Below the pieces are notes generated by a model, which worked only from the letters and a program-made list of their open reading frames with translations, was not told the DNA's origin and did no database searches. DNA of 64,000 nt from Planctomycetota bacterium (GTDB lineage: Bacteria; Planctomycetota; UBA1135; GCA-002686595): NCBI GenBank assembly GCA_014237855.1, contig JABACD010000011.1, forward strand, positions 114,546-178,545, in the 5' to 3' direction. Position numbers and translations under genes: made by a program. Shown piece by piece: positions 27,299 to 36,850 of this stretch; within the stretch, counting starts at the first letter, position 1; every line of letters begins with the position of its first letter.

Positions 27299-28963
27299 TC
27301 ACATTTCTACGCCTTGTAATCGCAGTAACACGTCTCCCAACCGATCCCTGAATGTAAATAATCCATCTCCACACGTACGTGCTTCCTGTAAGAGGCCCTG
27401 AACCCCATCGATCGCCTCTGGACTTCCACCTCGCAGGATCGTCTCCGCTCGACTGGCAACCCCGAGGGTCGACTCACGTGCATGAGCCTGGCCAAGCGCT
27501 TGCAAGAAGTGCTCCTGGGGTTGGCCGGAACGCGCGCAAGCAGCAGCCAGGAATCGAGCGGACTCCGCCAGCCCCACCATCTCGCCCAGCAACCAGTGGA
27601 CCTCTTGCCGTTCGTTCAGCGAGCTCTCACCCTCACGCTTCTTCAGCACCTGCTCCATCGTCGCATCGATGACCCGCCAGGCGATCGCCACGTGCTCACC
27701 TCCAAACCCGATCGAGGCCGTGAGGCAGTCCTCGGCCTCAGGCGGCATGGCGCTTCCAGCCTTTTGGAAGGTCTGGATCATCTGGCGGCCTGCCTGCTCG
27801 CGCTGGATCTGATTCGTGCCCTCGAAGATCTCCAGGACCTTCTGATCACGTACGAACTTGGGGAAAGGAGTCTCGTTCATGTAGCCGTATCCACCGGTCG
27901 CTTGAAGCGCATCGTAGGAGACTCTTGAGGCCTCACTACCGACGAACTTCGCCATGGCCGCCCAGGCCGTGACATCGACGCGCTCTCCACCGTGGTACTT
28001 GCGATCGACCTTCACGGCAGCACCATGGACCAGCGCACGAGCACCTTCGACCCGTAGCCACATGTCGACAAACATCTGGCGCAATCCATCGAAGTGAATG
28101 ATGGGCTTGCCGAACTGGAGTCGATCGTGAGCATAGGCCAGGGCCTCGTCGAAGGCCGCCTGCCCTATCCCGACTCCCATGGTGCCAATCATCGGTCGCG
28201 AGACATCGAAGACTCCCATGGCCTGCAGGAATCCACGCCCCAGCTTGCCGCCCAGGATGTTCTCAGTTCTAACCTCGAAGCCATCGAAGATGATCTCTCG
28301 CGTCTCCGATGCGTTGATCCCCATCTTGTCGAACTTCTCGGGGAACTCGATTCCCGCCGGAGGGTTCTCCGGATCAATCTGAGCAATGAAGCAGGTGATC
28401 CCTCTCGACCCGCGGGCGGGGTCCGTCAGGGCGAAGATGGTGTAGATAGAGGCTATGCCCGCGTTCGTGATGTAGGTCTTCTGCCCCTTCAGCTTCCAGG
28501 TCTGGCCGTCTTCACTGGGCTCAGCCACCGTCTGAATCCCTCCCGCATCCGTCCCAGCGTTGGGCTCGGTGATTGCGTAGGCCCCGATGGTTCCCTCCGC
28601 AATCTGTGAGAGGAAGGTCTGCTTCTGCTCATCGGTTCCGAAGAAGAGAATTGGGTCACTACCCAGCAGATTGGCACCGATCGCAGTTGCCACCCCCGCA
28701 CATCCTCTCGAGAGCTGTTCATAGACGAGCGCAAGCTCCACCGACCCCAGGCCCATGCCACCACAGTCCTCGGGGACTGCCATTCCAAGGACACCCAGCT
28801 CATTCAATGCCTCATGAATGGCACGTGGATAGACCCCCTCCCGGTCGAGCTGCTCGCGGTTGGGGATGATCTCCTGATCAGCGAACTCCGCCAGGGTCTC
28901 GCGAAGCATGGACTGCTCCTCGGAGAGGTCGTACATCTTTGCCAGTAGAGCGTTCGAAATCAT
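27299..28963 (-). CDS. Acyl-CoA dehydrogenase with long C-terminal extension
   Basis: The protein has 554 residues from the ATG at 28963; an ATG nine codons later (M-Y-D-L-S-E-E-Q) is closer to the family's usual start. All parts of the flavin dehydrogenase are present: an N-terminal helical domain, Y-A-I-T-E-P-N-A-G-T-D-A-G-G in the middle beta domain, A-Y-A-H-D-R-L-Q-F-G-K-P and A-T-G-G-Y-G-Y, and the catalytic-base segment E-I-F-E-G-T-N-Q-I-Q. Standard enzymes end soon after that, but this one continues for about 165 residues, as in the VLCAD/ACAD9 group. It oxidises acyl-CoA to enoyl-CoA in beta-oxidation; chain length cannot be told. Confidence 0.94.
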   Translation of the reverse strand: MISNALLAKMYDLSEEQSMLRETLAEFADQEIIPNREQLDREGVYPRAIHEALNELGVLGMAVPEDCGGMGLGSVELALVYEQLSRGCAGVATAIGANLLGSDPILFFGTDEQKQTFLSQIAEGTIGAYAITEPNAGTDAGGIQTVAEPSEDGQTWKLKGQKTYITNAGIASIYTIFALTDPARGSRGITCFIAQIDPENPPAGIEFPEKFDKMGINASETREIIFDGFEVRTENILGGKLGRGFLQAMGVFDVSRPMIGTMGVGIGQAAFDEALAYAHDRLQFGKPIIHFDGLRQMFVDMWLRVEGARALVHGAAVKVDRKYHGGERVDVTAWAAMAKFVGSEASRVSYDALQATGGYGYMNETPFPKFVRDQKVLEIFEGTNQIQREQAGRQMIQTFQKAGSAMPPEAEDCLTASIGFGGEHVAIAWRVIDATMEQVLKKREGESSLNERQEVHWLLGEMVGLAESARFLAAACARSGQPQEHFLQALGQAHARESTLGVASRAETILRGGSPEAIDGVQGLLQEARTCGDGLFTFRDRLGDVLLRLQGVEM

Positions 28964-29109
28964 GGTGATTGGAGGCGGGCCAGGGTGGATTCGAGGACAG
29001 CAACGCTGCGCAAGTCGGGGCGAGGTTCTACCAAGTTGCTGGCTCCGGCGTTCTTCATGAGAACTGGGTCGTAGTTGTAGGCGTCCAGGTGGGTAGGCTG
29101 GGAGTGACC

Positions 29110-30738
29110 ATGCATGCCTTCCTGACCCTCCTCCTGCTCGCCAGCGCTGGAACACCGCCCGACATCGCCAGCCCTAACAAGGAGCTAACGCAGGATCCCC
29201 CCTCACGGGCCTCCACCAAGAGGATCCTGGCAAGGCTGGAGCGCTGGACGAAGCTCGAAGCGATGCGAGATTCCGAGCAAGTCGCCGACTGCATTCAGAC
29301 CCTGGGGCAGCTGGACCGCGCCTGGGTCTGGGGCCACGATCAATCAGATCAGGTTCAGCTGGCACTACTGGACTTCCTGGGTCGCTGCCTGAGGATTGAG
29401 GATCAGGTCTCTCTGCTCCGAGGTAAGGCCAGCGCCGGCTCCCCGCTGACCCCGATGGGCGAGGAGGACCTGAGGCGACGGGCCACCGCCCTGCTGAGAA
29501 GACGACTCCCGGAAGCTCGCAGCTCACTGACCCTGGGCATCTTGATGGGACAGGTCGACGGCCACCCCCACCCTCTGGAGCGACGCCTGGCCGCCTGTGA
29601 GGTCCTGCGCAATGATCTGGCCCTGGAATCCACCATGGCCCTGCTCTCCTGCACTCGCCCCAATCCACCGGAAACCCAGGCGATCCCGGAGCTGATGGAT
29701 GCAGCCATCTCCGGGCTCGCGGGTCGCGAGGACCTGGGTGTGCACCTTCGGCTGCTCGATCTGCTGGCGCAGGCAGAGCAAGGTGAGATCGACGTCTGGA
29801 AAGGAGGGCTGGAGAGGCACTTTCACAACCTGAAGCCTCGGGAAGATGATCAGCGCGTGATCGAACAGGTCTCGACCTACGTCCACGAGGCGATCCAGGC
29901 AGAGGACTGGAGGCGTGCCTCACGGGCAATCACGGTGGCCAGATGCCTGCCCCACCGAAGCATCTTTCCCCAGCTGATCGAGGCCCTGGAGCTCTGGATT
30001 GAGCGCGGCAAGGACGAAACGAAGGCCGTGATTCGCATCCAGGGAGAGCTTCTCTCGGAGCTCCAGCACCGCTCCGGACGGACCCTTGGGGCCCACCCCC
30101 AGCGCTGGGATGCCCTCTGGCAGGGCTACCTGCGTGGAGAGGCCAACCTCCGTGGTGAGGGGCTCCTGCCCGGCCGAATGACAGTCGGCGGGTTCTTCGG
30201 CCTCAGACCGAAGACGGACCGGGTGACCTTCGTCCTCGACCGATCCGGGTCCATGGGGGCTGACTTCGGTGAAGAGTCAGGCCACAGTCGCCTTGATGAG
30301 GCTGCCGACCAGATGGCCCGATTACTTGAGCAGCTGGGCCCGAGGACCCGCTTCAACGCGGTGCTCTTCAACGCCCAGGCCAGTAGCTGGAGCAAGGAGC
30401 TGAGACCAGCCGACGAAAAGGCCATCAAAAGTGCCAGGAAGTGGGTGCGGGGCCGAGGGGCCAAGGGCGGCACACACCTCCGTTTGGGGATCGAGGAGGC
30501 CATTGGCATCGACTCCAGAGCTCCAAGAGACCTCGACGCCATCGAGACCGACACCATCGTCGTGCTGTGTGACGGGGCGACCGCGGAGGGCCCCTCATGG
30601 GTGGAGAGCTTTCTCAGGACCACAAACGACGATGCCAGGGTCGTCTTCTACGCCGTTCAGGTGGGAGCAGGGGGCGATGGGACCCTGCAGAGCCTGTGTG
30701 AGAACACCGGCGGGACGTACCTGCGAGTGCAGGAGTGA
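29110..30738 (+). CDS. Exported von Willebrand factor A domain protein
   Basis: The protein has 542 residues. The ATG at 29110 has GGAG a few bases upstream and starts a signal peptide (H-A-F-L-T-L-L-L-L-A-S-A-G-T). Residues about 40-350 are helical with no recognised family. The C-terminal domain (about 372-540) is a von Willebrand A fold with the metal-binding motif D377-R-S-G-S-M-G, a downstream G-G-T-H-L and V-V-L-C-D-G-A-T. Such domains bind protein ligands through a divalent metal. The gene diverges from the acyl-CoA dehydrogenase gene with about 146 bases between the starts, and lies upstream of the nuo operon. Confidence 0.88.
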   Translation: MHAFLTLLLLASAGTPPDIASPNKELTQDPPSRASTKRILARLERWTKLEAMRDSEQVADCIQTLGQLDRAWVWGHDQSDQVQLALLDFLGRCLRIEDQVSLLRGKASAGSPLTPMGEEDLRRRATALLRRRLPEARSSLTLGILMGQVDGHPHPLERRLAACEVLRNDLALESTMALLSCTRPNPPETQAIPELMDAAISGLAGREDLGVHLRLLDLLAQAEQGEIDVWKGGLERHFHNLKPREDDQRVIEQVSTYVHEAIQAEDWRRASRAITVARCLPHRSIFPQLIEALELWIERGKDETKAVIRIQGELLSELQHRSGRTLGAHPQRWDALWQGYLRGEANLRGEGLLPGRMTVGGFFGLRPKTDRVTFVLDRSGSMGADFGEESGHSRLDEAADQMARLLEQLGPRTRFNAVLFNAQASSWSKELRPADEKAIKSARKWVRGRGAKGGTHLRLGIEEAIGIDSRAPRDLDAIETDTIVVLCDGATAEGPSWVESFLRTTNDDARVVFYAVQVGAGGDGTLQSLCENTGGTYLRVQE

Positions 30739-30847
30739 TGCAGTCCTTGGAGGTCTTCCCGGGCGAGGCCTGACAGCAACCCCGATTCCTTGAGAATTCG
30801 GTGCGGATAGAGCCTGGGTTGGGCTTTCAGGGACCGCGTGGCGGGGC

Positions 30848-30853
30848 TAATAT
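30848..30853 (+). promoter_or_regulatory. Possible -10 box close to the nuoA start
   Basis: TAATAT lies ten bases before the nuoA ATG at 30863, and no Shine-Dalgarno sequence lies between. If used, transcription would start almost at the ATG, giving a leaderless or near-leaderless message. The -35 region is not clear. Confidence 0.3.
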
Positions 30854-30862
30854 GCCGCGCGC

Positions 30863-31237
30863 ATGCTGACCCAATACGTCCCCATTATGATCTTGCTCGG
30901 CCTGGTCACGGCTTTCGTGATCGCAGCCCTGCTGATCAGTAACCTGGTCGGCCGCAAGCGGCTGAACGCGGAGAAGAACAGCGCCTACGAGTGCGGGATG
31001 GAGGCTGTGGGGAACGCCCGCGTACGTATTTCCATCCACTACTACCTGGTCGCTGTGCTCTTCATCCTCTTCGACGTGGAGGCGCTGTTTCTAGTGCTGT
31101 GGGCCAGTACGGCGAAGAGCTTGACCGCCTCGGGCCACGGCATCCTGATCTTCCTCGAAGTCGTTGCCTTCGTCGCCGTCCTGGCACTCACGCTGGGCTA
31201 TGTCTGGCGCAAGGGAGGTCTTGAGTGGGATCGCTAG
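30863..31237 (+). CDS. nuoA: NADH-quinone oxidoreductase subunit A
   Basis: The protein has 124 residues and three membrane helices. The loop between helices 1 and 2 has N-S-A-Y-E-C-G-M-E (the conserved E-C-G of NuoA) and helix 2 carries [10 protein letters not shown]. It belongs to the membrane arm of complex I next to the quinone site. This is the first gene of the nuo operon, and its last 13 bases overlap nuoB. Confidence 0.97.
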   Translation: MLTQYVPIMILLGLVTAFVIAALLISNLVGRKRLNAEKNSAYECGMEAVGNARVRISIHYYLVAVLFILFDVEALFLVLWASTAKSLTASGHGILIFLEVVAFVAVLALTLGYVWRKGGLEWDR

Positions 31238-31839
31238 ACGCCGTTCACAAGACACTCGCCGAGGAGGGATTCCTCGCGACGAGGCTGGATACATTCGTCA
31301 ACTGGGGCCGTAAGAACAGCCTGTGGCCAATGCCTCTCGGGCTCTCGTGCTGTGGCATCGAGATGATGGCAATGGTCGGACCGCGCTACGACATTGCACG
31401 ATTTGGAGCTGAGGCCCTGCGCTTCTCACCTCGGCAAGCAGACCTCTTGATCGTCGCGGGGACCCTGACCTGGAAGATGGCCGAGGTCGCTCGAACCATC
31501 TACGACCAGATGCCCGATCCCAAGTGGGTCATCTCCATGGGAGTCTGCGCCTCGACCGGAGGCATGTACGACACCTACTCGGTCGTACAGGGCGTCGACA
31601 TGATCTTGCCCGTGGACATCTACGTCCCCGGCTGCCCTCCCCGGCCAGACGCCGTCATCGATGGAATGCTCAAGCTACAAAAGAGAATCGAGCTCGAGCG
31701 CCCCGTGAAGAACCTGATGGAAGATCGAAGCGCGGACAACGAGTGGATCGAGGGGCACGGCGAGATGATTCGGCAGGAGAACCAGGCTGTACCTCAACAC
31801 GACCCCAGCGCCGGCGTCGCGTCCGACGAGAGTCGCTGA
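31225..31839 (+). CDS. nuoB: NADH-quinone oxidoreductase subunit B
   Basis: The protein has 204 residues from a GTG at 31225 with GGAGG six bases upstream, inside the end of nuoA. The ligands of iron-sulfur cluster N2 are present: adjacent C42 and C43 (L-S-C-C-G-I-E), C108 (G-V-C-A-S-T-G-G) and C137 (P-G-C-P-P-R-P). N2 passes electrons to quinone at the NuoB/NuoD interface. The last 40 residues are a hydrophilic tail not needed for the fold. The stop overlaps nuoC as TGATG. Confidence 0.97.
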   Translation: MGSLDAVHKTLAEEGFLATRLDTFVNWGRKNSLWPMPLGLSCCGIEMMAMVGPRYDIARFGAEALRFSPRQADLLIVAGTLTWKMAEVARTIYDQMPDPKWVISMGVCASTGGMYDTYSVVQGVDMILPVDIYVPGCPPRPDAVIDGMLKLQKRIELERPVKNLMEDRSADNEWIEGHGEMIRQENQAVPQHDPSAGVASDESR

Positions 31840-32375
31840 TGAACGATCAATCATCGACCACCGAACGCGTGAGCTGCGGGCTCACGGGACAGAAATACGA
31901 GACCCTCGAGAGTCGCGACGGGATGCTCACGCTCCGCGTCGAGATCACTGAGGCTCGCGCGCTGCTACTCGCCCTGCACAAGGAGTGCGCATTCGAGATC
32001 AACACGCTGGTCACGGCGGTCGACCACGGGATCGAGCGCGAAGATGAAGACAAGCCTCGCTTCGACATGATCTGGCAGTTCCAGTCGGTCAGCCACGCAG
32101 ATCGTATCCGCATCCATTCCTGGGCCAAGAGTCAGGAGCCCGTCGCCCCCAGCATCGCTGACCTGTGGTCCGGAGCAACTTACGGTGAACGTGAGTGCTT
32201 CGACATGTTCGGAGTGATCTTCGAGGGCCATGAAGGTCTCAAGCGATTGCTCATGCCTGAGGCCTACGATCACTTTCCACTCCGCAAGGACTTCCCTCAT
32301 CAGGGCATCGAGCCTGACCGACTGTACAAGGCCTGGGATCGCGAGCGGCGCCAGGAAGAAGGAGGCGAGGCATGA
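31839..32375 (+). CDS. nuoC: NADH-quinone oxidoreductase subunit C
   Basis: The protein has 178 residues, with the ATG at 31839 overlapping the nuoB stop. The frame is open upstream inside nuoB, but that part has no NuoC character. The family core D-L-W-S-G-A-T-Y-G-E-R-E-C-F-D-M-F-G and the ending H-F-P-L-R-K-D-F-P are present. It packs against NuoD in the peripheral arm. NuoC and NuoD are separate here, unlike the fused NuoCD of E. coli. Confidence 0.96.
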   Translation: MNDQSSTTERVSCGLTGQKYETLESRDGMLTLRVEITEARALLLALHKECAFEINTLVTAVDHGIEREDEDKPRFDMIWQFQSVSHADRIRIHSWAKSQEPVAPSIADLWSGATYGERECFDMFGVIFEGHEGLKRLLMPEAYDHFPLRKDFPHQGIEPDRLYKAWDRERRQEEGGEA

Positions 32376-33634
32376 GTCCCGAGGACTCCAAGCTCGCTGC
32401 TGACACGATCGAGTACCGCCCCGGTCAGATGGCGGAACCGGCCGATCATGACGACCCGCTGCATGGCGCACAGGTCGAGCTCAACATAGGCCCATCGCAC
32501 CCCGCGACCCACGGCGTCCTGCGCCTGAAGGTTCTCGCAGACGGTGAGGTATTGACCAGGATTGAGCCCGTCATCGGCTACCTGCACCGAGGCAAGGAAA
32601 AGGCCTGCGAGAGCCTGGGGTGGCGCAAGTTCTTTGTACACACCGACCGCCTCGACTATCTCCAGCCGATGCTCAACAACGTCGGCTATGCGATGGCGCT
32701 CGAGAAGCTCGCTCACCTGGAAGTTCCCGAGCGTGCCCAGGTGATCCGAGTGCTGATGATGGAGACCAACCGGATCATGTCTCACCTGATCGCCCTGGGC
32801 GTGTCAGCCATGGACCTCGGTGCAATCTCGATGTTCTTCTTCACCTTCGACCAACGAGAGAAGATCTACGACCTGATCGACGCGTACACCGGTCATCGAA
32901 TGAACAACACCTACATCCGCATGGGTGGGGTCTACGCGGATCTCGAGGAGGAACTCGAGCGGCACTTCTCCGCCTTCTTCGATAACTTCATCGAGCAGGT
33001 GGACGAGTGGGAGAGCCTGCTAACCGGCAACCGTATCTGGTACGAGAGGAACCGGGGAATCGGCGCGATCACTGCCGAGCAAGCACTCTCCTGGGGCCTA
33101 ACAGGGCCGAACCTGCGCGGAAGTGGGGTTGCCTACGACCTGCGCAAGAGTGAGCCTTACTGCGGGTACGAGGACTACGACTTCGAGATTCCGATCGGAG
33201 AGCGTGGTGATGCGTTCGACCGCTACCTGGTTCGAATCGAGGAGCTGCGGCAGTCGGCCAGGATCTGCACTCAGGCCCTGGAGCGGCTGAAGAGCTCCCG
33301 CGGTGCCAACGTCATCGCAGACGATCGACGCTATGTCCTACCGCGTCTGTCCGACGTCACCAGCTCCATGGAGGAGCTGATTCACCAGTTCAAGATCGTG
33401 ACCGACATGAGCCTGCCGAGAGGCGAGGCCTACATGGGAGTTGAGTCGAGCAAGGGCGAGCTCGGCTTCTACATTGCCTCGGACGGCACAGCCGCTCCAC
33501 TACGCTGCCACCTGCGCTCCCCGAGCCTCATGAACGTGCAAGTCATTCCCTTCCTCGCCGAGGGCAAGCTGCTGTCCGACGTCGTGGCCGTGCTCGGCAG
33601 CGTCGACTTCGTCATGGGCGAGGTGGATCGCTGA
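32372..33634 (+). CDS. nuoD: NADH-quinone oxidoreductase subunit D
   Basis: The protein has 420 residues, starting in an ATGA overlap with nuoC. Signature segments are N-I-G-P-S-H-P-A-T-H-G, E-P-V-I-G-Y-L-H-R-G-K-E-K, and the C-terminal ending V-L-G-S-V-D-F-V-M-G-E-V-D-R. The His in the SHPATHG loop lies in the quinone-binding cavity formed with NuoB. The first 30 residues form a short hydrophilic extension before the conserved core. The length is normal for a separate NuoD. Confidence 0.97.
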   Translation: MSPEDSKLAADTIEYRPGQMAEPADHDDPLHGAQVELNIGPSHPATHGVLRLKVLADGEVLTRIEPVIGYLHRGKEKACESLGWRKFFVHTDRLDYLQPMLNNVGYAMALEKLAHLEVPERAQVIRVLMMETNRIMSHLIALGVSAMDLGAISMFFFTFDQREKIYDLIDAYTGHRMNNTYIRMGGVYADLEEELERHFSAFFDNFIEQVDEWESLLTGNRIWYERNRGIGAITAEQALSWGLTGPNLRGSGVAYDLRKSEPYCGYEDYDFEIPIGERGDAFDRYLVRIEELRQSARICTQALERLKSSRGANVIADDRRYVLPRLSDVTSSMEELIHQFKIVTDMSLPRGEAYMGVESSKGELGFYIASDGTAAPLRCHLRSPSLMNVQVIPFLAEGKLLSDVVAVLGSVDFVMGEVDR

Positions 33635-34104
33635 TGGCTCTTCCCCAGTCACTCCTGGCCGAGTTCGAAGAACTCGTCAAGAAGTACCCCGAGAAGCGCG
33701 CTGGACTGATCCCAGCACTCCATCGCTGCCAGGAAGAACTCGACGGCTGGATCTCACCGGAGACCATGGAGGACCTTGCCGAGTACTTCGACCTGGAGCC
33801 GGTCGAGGTCTTTGGGGTGGCTTCCTTCTATCCGATGTTCAAGCTGCGCCCCGTGGGCGCTCACGTCATCGGCATCTGCCATAACATCTCCTGCGATCTG
33901 CGAGGAGCAGAGGAGATCATCGACCAGGTCTGCGAGATCACAGGGGCTCAGGTAGGAGCCACATCTGACGATGGGAGGTTCACCGTCCAGCGTCTGGAGT
34001 GCCAGGGCGCCTGCGCGAACGCCCCCATGTTCGACCTGGATGGCGTGTACCACGAGGATCTCGACCGAGACAAGGTCACCTCGATCATTGGAGGCCTCTC
34101 GTGA
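33634..34104 (+). CDS. nuoE: NADH-quinone oxidoreductase subunit E
   Basis: The protein has 156 residues. It carries the [2Fe-2S] (N1a) ligands C82-x4-C87 and C123-x3-C127 in a thioredoxin-like fold. The helical N-terminal part contains A-L-H-R-C-Q-E-E-L-D-G-W-I, the usual NuoE opening. It forms the NADH-oxidising module with NuoF and NuoG. It overlaps nuoD by one base and nuoF as GTGA. Confidence 0.97.
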   Translation: MALPQSLLAEFEELVKKYPEKRAGLIPALHRCQEELDGWISPETMEDLAEYFDLEPVEVFGVASFYPMFKLRPVGAHVIGICHNISCDLRGAEEIIDQVCEITGAQVGATSDDGRFTVQRLECQGACANAPMFDLDGVYHEDLDRDKVTSIIGGLS

Positions 34105-35414
34105 TTCCCGCCGGCGAACTCTACCTGTTGAAGCGCAGTGAGCTGAGGGAGTCGCACACTCTCAAGGTCGCTCGTAAGGACGGCGCCTACAGCGCTCTCG
34201 AGAGTATCCTCGAGGAAAAGCGGGACCCAGCCGAGGTCACCCTGGTCGTCAAGAATTCAGGCCTGCGGGGTCGCGGCGGAGCAGGTTTTCCAACGGGCCT
34301 CAAGTGGACCTTCATGCCAGATCCGGAGAAGGACACTCGCAGGCGCTACCTGGCCGTGAACGCTGACGAGTCGGAGCCCGGCACCTGCAAGGATCGCGTG
34401 CTCATGCGCGACGACCCACACTGCTTGATCGAGGGTTGCCTGATCGCTGCCTACGCCATGCGGCTCGAGGCCGTCTACATCTACGTCCGCGGGGAGTACC
34501 GCCTACCGTACGACCGCCTGCAGGCGGCAATCGATGAGGCTCGCGCTGCAAACCTCATCGGCGACAACATCCTGGGCAAGGGCTTCTCCTGCGAGATCCA
34601 CATGCACAAGGGCGCTGGTGCCTACATCTGTGGCGAGGAGACCGGGCTCATGGAGAGTCTGGAAGGAAAGCGCGGACATCCACGCCCCAAGCCTCCCTTT
34701 CCCGCCGGCTTTGGACTCTGGGGACAACCCACGACGGTCAACAACGTCGAGTCCATCTTCAACGTGCCCTTCATCATCAATCGCGGTGCGGACTGGTTCC
34801 GCTCCATGGGAACGGAAGCAAGCCCCGGCAACTTCCTGTGCGGAATTTCAGGCCACGTACGGCGACCCGGCGTCTACGAGGTACCGCTGGGAATCAATGC
34901 CAAGACGATTCTCGATGAGTACGCCGGCGGTGTCTGGAAGGGCCGTAGCCTCAAGGCCTGGATCCCCGGAGGATCCTCAACGGGACTCCTACCCGCGGAG
35001 CTGATCGACACCCCCATGGATCACGACTCGATCAAGGGCACTGGATCCATGTTCGGGACAGGCGCCATGATCATTCTCGACGAGACTGCCTGTACCGTCA
35101 GGGCATCGAAGGTGATTGCTCGCTTCTACGACCATGAGAGCTGTGGCCAGTGCAGCCAGTGCCGAGAAGGCACTCAATGGCTCTCGGAGATCTTCTCCCG
35201 CATCGAGGATGGTCACGGAACGATGCAGGACATCGACAACCTGGAGCGACTCTCGCGCAATATGGCACCCGGCAAGACGATCTGCGCCCTCGCGGATGCT
35301 GCGGCAATCCCCACACTGGCCGTGATCAAGCACTTCCGCGAGGAACTCGAGGCCCACGTCAAGCAGGGTTGCTGCCCGATCAAGACAAGGCAGGAGTCGG
35401 AGGTGCTCGCGTGA
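34101..35414 (+). CDS. nuoF: NADH-quinone oxidoreductase subunit F (NADH- and FMN-binding)
   Basis: The protein has 437 residues from the GTG at 34101, which overlaps the nuoE stop and has GGAGG upstream. The FMN/NADH-binding G-R-G-G-A-G-F-P-T-G-x-K-W and the N-A-D-E-S-E-P-G-T-C-K-D-R segment are intact. Cluster N3 ligands are C348, C351, C354 (S-C-G-Q-C-S-Q-C-R-E-G-T) and C395. It oxidises NADH and passes electrons to NuoE and NuoG. The length matches the family. Confidence 0.97.
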   Translation: MIPAGELYLLKRSELRESHTLKVARKDGAYSALESILEEKRDPAEVTLVVKNSGLRGRGGAGFPTGLKWTFMPDPEKDTRRRYLAVNADESEPGTCKDRVLMRDDPHCLIEGCLIAAYAMRLEAVYIYVRGEYRLPYDRLQAAIDEARAANLIGDNILGKGFSCEIHMHKGAGAYICGEETGLMESLEGKRGHPRPKPPFPAGFGLWGQPTTVNNVESIFNVPFIINRGADWFRSMGTEASPGNFLCGISGHVRRPGVYEVPLGINAKTILDEYAGGVWKGRSLKAWIPGGSSTGLLPAELIDTPMDHDSIKGTGSMFGTGAMIILDETACTVRASKVIARFYDHESCGQCSQCREGTQWLSEIFSRIEDGHGTMQDIDNLERLSRNMAPGKTICALADAAAIPTLAVIKHFREELEAHVKQGCCPIKTRQESEVLA

Positions 35415-36850
35415 TGAAGATCACCGTCAACGGTCGAGAGGTCGAGGTCGATCCCAGCAAGCCTCTCATCGCGGCCTGTCACGACAATGAAGTGGACGTG
35501 CCGAACTACTGCTATCACCCTGGCCTGACCCCGGTCGGCTCCTGCCGGATCTGCCAGGTGGAGGTTCAAGAAGGCGAGCGCCCTCCCCGAGTGGTCGCGG
35601 CCTGTCGCACACCAGTGAGCGAGGGCATGATCGTCGACACGAACAGTGAGGCGGCCCATGAGACCCGTCGCGAGTGTCTGGAGTTCCTCCTCAAGGACCA
35701 TCCGCTGGACTGCCCGATCTGTGACAAGGCTGGAGAGTGCACCCTCCAGGACTACACCTACGCAGAGGGCCAGAGCTCGGGTCAATCCTCAGAACCACGT
35801 CAGAACTTCGAGAAGCGCAAGAGTCTCGGCGACAAGATCGTCCTTGATCAGGAGCGCTGCATCCTGTGTTCGCGCTGCGTGCGGTTCTTCGAGGAAGTCA
35901 CAGAGAAGCCGCAGCTGACCGTCGCCGGCCTGGGATCGCGCTCACGCATCGAGACCTTCGGCGACCGGGATCTCACGGGAAATTATCAGGGCAACATCAC
36001 CGACCTGTGCCCGGTTGGAGCCTTGACCCTGAAGAACTTCCGCTTCAAGGCGCGGGTTTGGAACCTGGTCAAGAAGGGCTCGACCTGTGGTGAGTGCAGC
36101 CGTGGCTGCTCGGTCTCGGTGGAGGTGCTACGCCAGGGTGAAGTCAAGCGCATCCGCCCCCGCTACAACGAGCAGGTCAACCGCTGGTGGATCTGCGACA
36201 CCGGTCGCTTCTCAAGTGACCGGGCCAATCCAGAGGGGCGAGTCCCCGCCCTCCTGCGAGGCTACAGCGGGCTCGAAGCCTGCGAGGTCGAGGACGCACT
36301 GGACTCAGTCACCAGCGCCTACCGCGCCCACGATGGTCACCTGCTGGTGGTCTCTCCCTGGGTCACGGTAGAGGAAGGCGAGGCCCTGCTCGAGCTGGCC
36401 GCGTCCCTGAAGACGGAGCCGATCTTTCTCTCACCCACTCCGAGCGAACTCAAGGATGACCTGCTCCACACCGGTGACCCCTGCCCCAACCGCCGTGGTC
36501 TGATGGACCTGGGGTTCATACCGAAGTCTCCGGAGGAGGTGCGCGAGCTTCTGAGCACGGCCGAGACCGCCACCCTGTTTGGAGAGCGGATCGTGGAGCT
36601 GATCGGCCCCGAGCCCCTGGACGAGCTACCGACATCCCTCAGGTTGTTCTTGTTCGATGTGTCAGGCATCGACGCCCCAGCGATCGCCGTCCACTGCGGT
36701 ATCGCCAGCTGGGTCGAACGCGGAGGCACCTGGGTCAACATCGACGGCCATGTGGGACGTATCCAGGCCACCCGGCCCGCCCCGGCCGGAGTACGCCAGC
36801 CACTCTCGCTGATCGAGGGATTGCTAGCAGCTCAGGAGGCAGTGCAGTGA
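35414..36850 (+). CDS. nuoG: NADH-quinone oxidoreductase subunit G, short form
   Basis: The protein has 478 residues from the ATG at 35414 overlapping the nuoF stop (TGATG). The N-terminal ferredoxin domain has N1b ligands C33, C44, C47 and C64; N5 uses H96, C100, C103 and C109; N4 uses C149, C152, C155 and C199. A further C225-x2-C228-x3-C232-x28-C261 set matches the extra N7 cluster found in some bacteria. Beyond about residue 270 only some 200 residues remain, far less than the molybdopterin-type domain of E. coli-length NuoG (about 900 residues). The electron path is complete, but the C-terminal domain is reduced. Confidence 0.95.
   Translation: MKITVNGREVEVDPSKPLIAACHDNEVDVPNYCYHPGLTPVGSCRICQVEVQEGERPPRVVAACRTPVSEGMIVDTNSEAAHETRRECLEFLLKDHPLDCPICDKAGECTLQDYTYAEGQSSGQSSEPRQNFEKRKSLGDKIVLDQERCILCSRCVRFFEEVTEKPQLTVAGLGSRSRIETFGDRDLTGNYQGNITDLCPVGALTLKNFRFKARVWNLVKKGSTCGECSRGCSVSVEVLRQGEVKRIRPRYNEQVNRWWICDTGRFSSDRANPEGRVPALLRGYSGLEACEVEDALDSVTSAYRAHDGHLLVVSPWVTVEEGEALLELAASLKTEPIFLSPTPSELKDDLLHTGDPCPNRRGLMDLGFIPKSPEEVRELLSTAETATLFGERIVELIGPEPLDELPTSLRLFLFDVSGIDAPAIAVHCGIASWVERGGTWVNIDGHVGRIQATRPAPAGVRQPLSLIEGLLAAQEAVQ

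Noticed and set aside
31524..31838. Upstream extension of the nuoC frame inside nuoB
   Set aside because: The added residues are Arg-rich and not NuoC-like; the TGATG junction gives a normal start. The same reasoning removes extensions of nuoF, nuoG and nuoM.
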